Positions 24,701 through 30,903 of a stretch of DNA of 30,903 bases are shown piece by piece (position 1 is the first letter of the stretch; every line of letters starts with the position of its first letter). The position numbers were made by a program, and so were the translations under genes. The stretch is from Saccoglossus kowalevskii (taxonomy: Eukaryota > Hemichordata > Enteropneusta > Harrimaniidae): NCBI RefSeq assembly GCF_000003605.2, contig NW_003119933.1:65537-96439 (forward strand), given 5' to 3'. A model generated the notes under the pieces. The model ran no database searches and was not told the DNA's origin. It was given only the letters and a program-made list of their open reading frames with translations.

Positions 24701-26289
24701 TTGTTTATTCTTTATGTACAGCCTTGGTAAATCTTGCTAAGCATTCAAAAGAGATAATTTTGCACCAGTTATCTATATTTTAAGATCGTTTTTTGAGTAT
24801 GATCCACTAAAGACAATTCTACAAAATTTCAACAGTCTATAGCCAAGACTTTTGAGATAATAAAAAGCAAAAAAGAAAAAAATTCACTCCCAAATATTGA
24901 TTTAGCGAATCTCTCTTGTCATTGTTGATCTCCTGATTTCCCAATACTTGTCTGTCGCGTACCAAAACAGTTATCACCTCCATAAAAACAATGACAAACT
25001 GTCAAATGTAATTTGATTCTGTTCGCAATCATAACAAACTGATTCAACGGAGATTTGAAAAAGCGGGTATCGTTGCTGCGTTACATCCAGAATATTGACC
25101 TTTTATATTGGGACTAAGAATTACTAAGTATTACTAATTTCCGTAGTAATATATCAGTATCACTTCATTTATTTATGTTCATTGAAATAATGATTTATTT
25201 TTGTTGTGTTAAATTATTTTCAATAAAGTGTATCTATCATGTCAGTACGTTTTTTTGTTTTGTTTACAAAGTGTGTGTGGAGAAAAAAGACGTTGTTTGG
25301 CGGCAATTTTGAATTTATAATAAAGTCATTAGAGACATCTTGAATCAGCGAATCAGTTCTCTTGCTAAATTTGCTAAAAAAGTCATGCTAGCGAAAAAGA
25401 CATGTTTTACAGTATACTGCGCCATTTTTTTATTTTGTCAAGCTCGTAGTGAAAAATCACGCTGTTTTTCGCGAGAATAGGAGCACGACGATTGTGTCTG
25501 CATAGAACCACGTGAAACTGAGATACGTTTTTTACATCCATCTATTGTACATTCGTTACAGGTCAGTTACGGAACCACAGTGGGAAAATATTAAGTGTAG
25601 TCACAAGAATGGATTTATTTGTGGATATGTAGAAGGTGGGTATTTTCAATAATCACCGTAAAAAAGATAAGATGTACTAGTAGTATACACCTGTCGCGGT
25701 ATAGTCTCTCTAAGTTACAGCGTGTCGTCACAAGCTTAAGTGTTATTCCACGGGTTATGTGCATCCAAACGCGATTTTCAAGATGAAAGCATTTCCAATA
25801 GCAAAGTTCTAGATTGTGTAAAATGTGTTTTTGTACAAATCTTGAATGAATTACTAGTAGTTCGTTTTCTTCTAGAAATAAGTTTACGATGTTTACGATG
25901 AAAAGCAACTTAAATATTACTGGAAGGGTTGACATTGGTTTATAACTACTGGCTGCTGTTTTTGAAACTGATTTGTGTTCCGGGATATCCTTGGGTTCTA
26001 CCGACATATTAATACAACAACAAAGCTGTGGCTTGTTTGTTTTGGACTTTAATAGGCGAGAGCTAATGCCAATTGCCCTACTAATTGGTAAATGCCGCAG
26101 AAACATCTGAAAAAAAATGTTTTTAGGTTATTTAAAATTAGTAGAATTAGTTGAAAATTCACGAACAAGATTCAAGCCCTGATGCGTAAACCACATAAAT
26201 CGAGATTAACAGTATGTAAATTATGTGTACACTAAACGTATGTGTAATGTCATTTTATTTCAGAATTTGCCTTCTTAATAGACGAATGA
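20519..26289 (+). CDS. Gene C: secreted EGF-HYR-C-type lectin protein, complete
   Basis: Nine coding exons: 20519-20584, 20888-21014, 21831-21959, 22072-22191, 22489-22611, 22703-22945, 23300-23705, 25562-25635 and 26264-26289. All borders are GT/AG and all phases agree, giving 437 residues. Order: signal peptide (1-22), EGF (23-64), three calcium-binding-type EGF (to about 188), one HYR domain (about 189-270) and a C-type lectin domain (about 275-428) with a short tail ending EFAFLIDE. The HYR has [29 protein letters not shown] and C-x-FNV. The lectin part lacks EPN and has WEN where WND is usual, and a serine-rich loop lies before its third cysteine, so classical calcium-dependent sugar binding is doubtful. 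No membrane segment follows. Extracellular recognition or matrix role is inferred from the families. Confidence 0.92.
20888..21014 (+). CDS. Gene C exon 2, EGF domain 1
   Basis: 127 nt, phase 0 to 1. CPTPNSC, TC, VCSC, TC; same length and pattern as exon 2 of A and B. Confidence 0.92.
21313..21324 (+). repeat. C12 homopolymer
   Basis: Twelve C in a row in intron 2 of gene C. Confidence 0.9.
21671..21758. repeat. (TA)44 microsatellite
   Basis: About 88 nt of uninterrupted TA repeat, ending roughly 70 nt before the exon 3 acceptor of gene C. Strongly self-complementary and probably variable in length. Confidence 0.95.
21831..21959 (+). CDS. Gene C exon 3, calcium-binding-type EGF
   Basis: 129 nt, phase 1-1. 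[22 protein letters not shown]; same length and the same IGGA signature as exon 3 of A and B. Confidence 0.92.
22072..22191 (+). CDS. Gene C exon 4, calcium-binding-type EGF
   Basis: 120 nt, phase 1-1, TTTCAAAG acceptor and GTAAGT donor. [29 protein letters not shown]. Confidence 0.93.
22489..22611 (+). CDS. Gene C exon 5, calcium-binding-type EGF
   Basis: 123 nt, phase 1-1. [26 protein letters not shown], and an unusual CSC at the end that adds one cysteine to the usual six. Confidence 0.92.
22703..22945 (+). CDS. Gene C exon 6, HYR (hyalin repeat) domain
   Basis: 243 nt, exactly one domain, phase 1-1, donor GTAAGT inside TGTACGTAAG. It matches the HYR pattern P-x-F-x-x-C-P, V-x-W-x-x-P, S-D-N, F-P-x-G, Y-x-A-x-D, C-x-F-x-V. 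Confidence 0.93.
23300..23705 (+). CDS. Gene C exon 7, C-type lectin domain main part
   Basis: 406 nt, phase 1 to 0 (two bases over). [44 protein letters not shown], then a Ser/Glu-rich loop with [13 protein letters not shown], then SACTQLW. The pattern is that of a C-type lectin fold without an EPN motif. Confidence 0.9.
23706..25561 (+). other. Intron 7 of gene C
   Basis: About 1.9 kb with no recognisable gene. It holds a CTCF-like motif near 24065-24080. Confidence 0.6.
24065..24080 (-). promoter_or_regulatory. CTCF-like motif
   Basis: Plus ACGCCCTCTTGTGGCG; the other strand reads CGCCACAAGAGGGCGT, which fits the CTCF core CCACnAGRKGGCRC. Confidence 0.35.
25562..25635 (+). CDS. Gene C exon 8, C-type lectin C-terminal part
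   Basis: 74 nt, starts with the last base of a Trp codon. It encodes [12 protein letters not shown] and GFICGYVE, giving the last two lectin cysteines and WEN in place of WND. Confidence 0.9.
25780..26060 (-). mobile_element. LINE reverse transcriptase remnant in intron 8 of gene C
   Basis: The longest uninterrupted open frame in the window (163 codons, 26106-25615 on the minus strand) contains [16 protein letters not shown] and [10 protein letters not shown]. These resemble the N-S-Y-R-P-I-S-x-L-P-V-x-S-K-L-x-E-K and F-L-E-E-N-x-L-L segments of non-LTR retrotransposon reverse transcriptase (Jockey/CR1-like). Flanking residues do not align, the catalytic FADD box is not seen, and the frame ends over gene C exon 8, so this is a short dead fragment and not a gene. 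Confidence 0.5.
26264..26289 (+). CDS. Gene C exon 9, last coding exon
   Basis: TTATTTCAG acceptor, phase 1, EFAFLIDE and TGA. Confidence 0.8.
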
Positions 26290-26374
26290 AGATAATGTAC
26301 ACATTATGGGTGAATGATTTCCGAAGCATGCCATGAAACGCTATGTTTTTAAAATGACAATACTGTTGTAGTTG

Positions 26375-26380
26375 AATAAA
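26375..26380 (+). terminator. Poly(A) signal of gene C
   Basis: AATAAA 86 nt past the stop codon, giving a 3' UTR of about 110 nt. Confidence 0.65.
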
Positions 26381-26796
26381 TATAGATATAACAAACCTTA
26401 TTCCAAGTTTCATTGCTATGGTCTGGTTTCCAGTTTGAATTCTGAGCTGAGTTTAGCCAAGCCTATTGTCGATCAGCCGGACCATATCAACAATTTTGTA
26501 CCGAAACTAATCACCATCACTTTGAATTAGAATGCAGTATTGCATGAGTAAACATGAGAGACATGCGTGAAAATGATCCAGAAAAATAGTGGATAAGTAG
26601 GTAAATTCTCTTATAGCATGTAAACGAATATCGTAGGCTGACCATTTGAGTTGATTTCATTTTAATTAACTGACAAGATGAATACAACAAAGGGTGATTT
26701 GATGACATACACATACATTACATCAATTATATTCTTGGAATAGAATAACTGTTCTTAAAACAAATATAAAATATAATTTGTCATTTGCTTCGTGTG

Positions 26797-26845
26797 TGCC
26801 CTCTAGTGTTCGTCGTCGTTTTATGGTTGACGCAAGGTGGCGCGC
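26797..26845. promoter_or_regulatory. Two opposed CTCF-like motifs
   Basis: GTGCCCTCTAGTGT at 26797-26810 fits the CTCF core on the minus strand. GCAAGGTGGCGCGC at 26832-26845 fits AGRKGGCRC on the plus strand. They lie about 20 nt apart, facing opposite ways. Confidence 0.3.
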
Positions 26846-27863
26846 TAACATGTTACGCTATATTAAATATATACGACTATCGTGTTGTATGTAAAGTAAT
26901 ATAATGTACATGTAGGACACTGAGCTTTCTTGTAAATTGGACGTATTCAAATCTGATTCTCACAGGCACATTCCCATTGCATTTCCAACGCACTCAACGT
27001 ATACACTTTTGGAAAATGTATTAAGTAATCGGTTGGTACGTTCGTCAAGTTCGACTCTCTATGACGAGTGTCGTCACGGTGAATGTTTGACGTAGAGTTG
27101 AAATACGGCTGGACACATTGGATTGTAAATTATCATAATTTTTTTTTTTTTTTTGCAATACACAACAATGATAAACAAAAACGAATCGAACAAATACTGT
27201 CCTATGTGATGCAGCCCAAAGTGGTTATTTCATGATAGATCGCCATCCAATATGTACCGTATACAACGTAATAATATACATTGTAATATCAAATACTTCA
27301 TGGGTTTAACAATTTACTCTCAGCACACACATAACAACTAAACAGCTAATAAGCGGGAACGTATTGTGTAATGCTCATAAAAAGAAAACGAGACATAAGT
27401 GTGTTATTCCTTCATGGCGGCGTATTCGAATACTATTACTGACTGGTGCAGTTTATGTTGCGCCCTCAACATGTTTCGACACCAATGATTAAATTATGTA
27501 GATTTCATGAATTAATAATGACGTTTCCACGCATGGCGGTGAATGCGTATCGGAATCTATCTCCGCAAACCACTACGACTTGCATTCCAATCTATGACTG
27601 ATATTATCGTATTCACTCAAATGTGATAAATGTCATCACGTGGATATTGATCACGTGGCTGGATGCATTGGACAATTCATACAGTATTTTGAAGCACAGT
27701 CTTGGTTATAAAATAGATATATACCTATACAAATAAATTGGTCAACAATAGCGGGATAATTATTGCATTACGATCGATATAGATGTTTTTCCATAATATA
27801 TTCTGCAAGAAAGTGCTCACAGTCATAACGCAGACGTGTTGTTAGAACTTCTTTTTTTGTTTT

Positions 27864-28014
27864 ACAAAAAAATAATTAATTGTTTTAGGTCCATTTAGCG
27901 TGATCGCAAAAAATAACGTGACCGCGAAATAGATTCCGACGGGATTTCTTTCGCGGTCACGCTAGTTTTGCGATCACGTTAAAAGGCTAAATTGACAATT
28001 ATTTTTTTTTTGTC
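27864..28014. mobile_element. Foldback (MITE-like) element
   Basis: Two arms of about 65 nt form an imperfect inverted repeat around a short centre (about 27930-27948). The arms share ACAAAAAAA, TAATTG, CGTGATCGCAAAA and CGTGACCGCGAAA. There is no coding capacity, as expected for a non-autonomous DNA element. Target-site duplication not settled. Confidence 0.6.
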
Positions 28015-28322
28015 TAAGTGTTGTCAGCGGAAGCTACTTATCGTGTTTGTATGCAGTTAAATAGAGGTAACGGACAATATACAGTGTGGTCATTTTTTAG
28101 ATTTATATTTATTTCAGCAGACACGCTATTATGACATTTGAAATGTCTTTCTCACAAAGACTGAAATATTTCGACAAAAAAACTTTAACCGAGCCCCCAG
28201 CTTAAAATTTGACTATCAATTCAAAACATAACATTTCCAAAATACCCGAACTTCAGCTTTTTAAAACCTCTTTCTGGTTCATTAATATTTTGTGTCAATA
28301 TAATTCATTGTTATTTAATTGC

Positions 28323-28376
28323 AATTACCATGGTAATTACGTCATCGGTTGTGCCGCTGGCTGAATTAGTATATAA
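28323..28376 (+). promoter_or_regulatory. RFX X-box palindrome, CRE and TATA cluster
   Basis: AATTACCATGGTAATT (28323-28338) is a perfect palindrome close to the RFX X-box GTTRCCATGGYAAC. It overlaps TTACGTCA (28337-28344), a CRE-like site. TATATAA follows at 28370-28376. More CRE-like sites are TGACGCA near 28392 and TTACGTCA at 28425-28432. Confidence 0.4.
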
Positions 28377-30061
28377 CACAACATACCACCGTGACGCATA
28401 CCGGAATATACAATGAACGGCGGATTACGTCAGAGTGCCTGTGAATGCGCCCGTGAATGAGCCACGCACGATGTTTCACGCGTGACGGGCAGCTTGAACC
28501 ATGGCTTGGTAGTGGGTAAAGTTTTAGAGAACGATGACAGATTTTGAAGTAAACTTCCAGGTAATTGGTGCCGAACCGCAATAAAAGTAGTTATAGAGAT
28601 GTAAATATAAAAAAACATCGTAATGCATGCTCTGTCTCTCTTAACATATGGTCATACCAAACGTGCCTTGCAGTGGTAACATGAAAATTAATATCCGGTA
28701 ATCAAAGCAATCAGCAACATACTCATTACTGAATATAATAAACATCGTAGGCAATATCCACGTTTACTAACGTATATTATCCTAATTATTGACTATTTCG
28801 ACCTCAAATTTTGGTAAATAGGTTTTAATGACACATGGAATAATGTTGGTCGTAACTACTTAGCTGGGTAGGTTTTTTTGTTCGCGTTGAATTACAAGTC
28901 GTGTGAAATTTACAGCAGCGCCCTCATCTAACAATGTGCTATATACAGATTTTATAATGGTTATTGTTGACGAAGTAAGGGTATTCCAATATCTAATTTC
29001 CTTCTGAAACATTGGTATTTCCACATTGAGCTATAAAAAACAGAAATCCGAAATCAAATCATTCGATTTGTGCGACAGAAGGGCCGCCCCTGTCATGCAA
29101 TACGTGAACTCTCGCAGTGAACCGAAAATTTAAAACGAATAAATTATGATTTTCTTTCTAATGGTTCTCGAATCGACAGCTTGTACACGTGTAGATAATG
29201 GTGCATGTGTAGCTATAGTCTGATATACTTTAATGAACACATTACAACATTCAAAACTTTTCTAGATAAACAACGTAAACAATGTTCAATCTGGGTTTAT
29301 AGTTCACTGACACACGCCGTAAACCATGCATTCGACTAATCCGTGGAATACTAATAAATAAACTGGAATGTTGACCACCGTCATATCATATTACTGATTA
29401 AAATGGACAACCAAACACCGTATGTGATCAGTGCACTACCCAATTAAGTTGTATTCGATGAAACAATATGTTATATTATAATTACAACACGCAACTCAAA
29501 TAATCTTAATTAGGAACTACTTAACTTGGTATCGTAAGGCGGATACGACTGATTTCGAGAGAGTAAACTGGCTTAAATGTATTCCTCATTTGCATAATTA
29601 AAAGAACAACGAAACCTTTTGCGAGATTAAAAGTTGGAGAACGCATTAGAGTACGGGGACGTAAAAAGAGAGGAAGAGACCGAATCATTAGGTAAGCAGA
29701 CATTGATTGCAGCGTATTTTATTTATCTATTATTTAGTTTATTAGAATATATGTTCTTGCTAATCTACCGGAATAAGTGTGTAGCTCCTTTGCTTTTATA
29801 ATAACCTGCCTGGAAAAGTGATCAGGTATTTGATCTAAACTGTTCATTATTGTAGTTAGAAACAAGAAAAATAAAACAAAACAAACTTCACCGGGATGGA
29901 TGGATGGATAGATAATAATTGTATTACTATATGTGTTGTAATTCTTGTTTCACATCACTATCGTGTGCAATTTACTACATATTTAAATTCGCCAAGTGTG
30001 TTTACCGAAACATAGTAATTGTGTCCTTATCGTATTAATGTTTGTATTGCAAGATATCGCC

Positions 30062-30142
30062 ATGAAGTGTTCTCACAGATCGGTGATCAGTTTCCTGGCG
30101 TCTATTTTCTTACTTGGTTTGGCACAAGGCTCTAAAAACGAC
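30062..30142 (+). CDS. Gene D exon 1, signal peptide
   Basis: 27 codons ending GSKND, GTAAGT donor, phase 0. Confidence 0.85.
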
Positions 30143-30903
30143 GTAAGTAAAGTTTTCTTTAAATCTTGGGTTTCCTGGCACTACATTCTAACGTCATTGA
30201 CAATTATACCCATTACCTGACAGCGTTTTAAATTCTATTTATTTGTTATTTCAGGGCCATAATGTGCGAAAAAGAAATGCTTGTGGTACGTCACATTAAC
30301 TTTATGCCAATTTCGATTGTTTTGTTTTTTTAACTTTTGTTTCACCAACCAGTCGTAATCATAGTAATTTCTGTTTGTTGGGTGACGAATCAATAATACT
30401 GTATTTTCTTCTGTATATAACAGTCTGCGATCCAGATTTAACAAACCTTGGTCCTGGAGCAACTGGCCCGATTAGTTCACCAGGTTGGCCAAATAATTAT
30501 CCAGACAACTGTGATTGTACAACTACTATTCAAGCACTTCCTGGTAACGTTATTGAGATACAGTTCCACTCATTCGATGTACAATATAATTCAATACTGT
30601 GCGGATCCGATTCGGTCAAGGTAAGGCACAAATACCCCAGAACCAAGCAACGACAATTTCAAAATCGGCCTGTACTACTAAAAAAAACAATGTTACTCCA
30701 CCACACTACACACGGGCTTCTGCGGCTGCTGGGTAATTCACAGCATACTATGAACACACTATGATTTATAAATTTAATTGCTTTCATTTTTATCACCAGC
30801 TTTTCGATCCAATGTACCGGAGTAACCCTCTGTGGACAGTACTCGCCATTGTGGACGTCAACGGAAGACATGTGATCGTTAGCTTCCACAGTGACGGTAG
30901 CAT
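30062..30903 (+). CDS. Gene D: secreted CUB-domain protein, 5' part (cut by window edge)
   Basis: Exons 30062-30142, 30255-30285, 30424-30620 and 30800 to the edge join in phases 0, 1, 0. The product begins with a signal peptide (core VISFLASIFLLGLAQG), then GHNVRKRNAC, where RKR is a likely furin-type cleavage site, then a CUB domain starting near residue 37: ISSPGWPNNYPDNCDC, IEIQFHSFDVQ, LCGSDSVK, VIVSFHSDGS. CUB domains bind proteins and often calcium, and occur in secreted proteases, matrix and complement-like proteins. The rest lies outside the window, so the full type cannot be named. The ATG at 30062 has CGCC before it; an in-frame ATG 24 nt upstream is less suited to a signal peptide. 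Confidence 0.88.
30255..30285 (+). CDS. Gene D exon 2, basic cleavage site
   Basis: 31 nt, TATTTCAG acceptor, GTACGT donor; encodes GHNVRKRNAC. RKR suggests removal of a short propeptide. Confidence 0.75.
30424..30620 (+). CDS. Gene D exon 3, first half of CUB
   Basis: 197 nt, acceptor TATAACAG, donor GTAAGG, phase 1 to 0. CDPD, GPISSPGWPNNYPDNCDC, LPGNVIEIQFHSFDVQ. Confidence 0.92.
30800..30903 (+). CDS. Gene D exon 4, second half of CUB (partial)
   Basis: TTATCACCAG acceptor, frame open to the window end. LFDPMYRSNPLW and HVIVSFHSDGS fit the end of CUB, where F-x-S-D is typical. Confidence 0.85.

Larger units (their letters stand above)
26381..30061. other. Gene-free stretch between genes C and D
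   Basis: No coding exon with a known domain. It contains CTCF-like motifs, a foldback element (27864-28014), an RFX/CRE/TATA cluster (28323-28432) and a possible non-coding first exon of gene D ending at 29691. Confidence 0.5.

Noticed and set aside
1-30903. CRISPR arrays, operons, ribosome binding sites, tRNA genes
   Set aside because: None seen; the window has introns and animal domain architecture. The tRNA-like match at 1509-1526 is only the retrotransposon primer site.

Overview
The window looks like nuclear DNA from an invertebrate animal. It is AT-rich, its genes are split by introns with GT/AG borders, and it carries secreted EGF, HYR (hyalin repeat), C-type lectin and CUB modules. 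This domain mix is typical of invertebrate deuterostomes (hemichordate, echinoderm, cephalochordate). A hemichordate is my guess, not a proven assignment.

Layout. 1 to about 2.3 kb: the 5' end of a Ty3/gypsy-type LTR retrotransposon on the minus strand (gag start, leader, tRNA-Ser primer site, LTR). About 2.3-7.1 kb: no gene recognised; one degenerate minisatellite. 7.1-11.3 kb: gene A (+), signal peptide plus three EGF domains and an unsettled last exon. 11.4-15.4 kb: gene B (-), tail to tail with A, signal peptide plus four EGF domains and a very short C-type-lectin-like end. 15.4-20.5 kb: no gene recognised. 20.5-26.4 kb: gene C (+), complete in nine coding exons: signal peptide, four EGF, HYR, C-type lectin. 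26.4-30.0 kb: no coding gene recognised, but a foldback element, CTCF-like motifs and a composite RFX/CRE/TATA promoter-like site. 30.06 kb to the edge: start of gene D (+), signal peptide, basic cleavage site and a CUB domain cut by the window end.

A, B and C are paralogues. Each starts with a signal-peptide exon ending in phase 0, then an EGF exon (0-1), then EGF exons that are all phase 1-1. This is the classic layout for exon shuffling, and the three genes differ mainly in what is attached after the EGF repeats. One EGF exon (and the intron before it) is about 91% identical between A and B, while the exons on either side encode protein only about 50-60% identical. This points to local gene conversion or patchwork duplication between inverted copies. 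All four host genes should be secreted. A role in recognition or extracellular adhesion is inferred from the domain families only.
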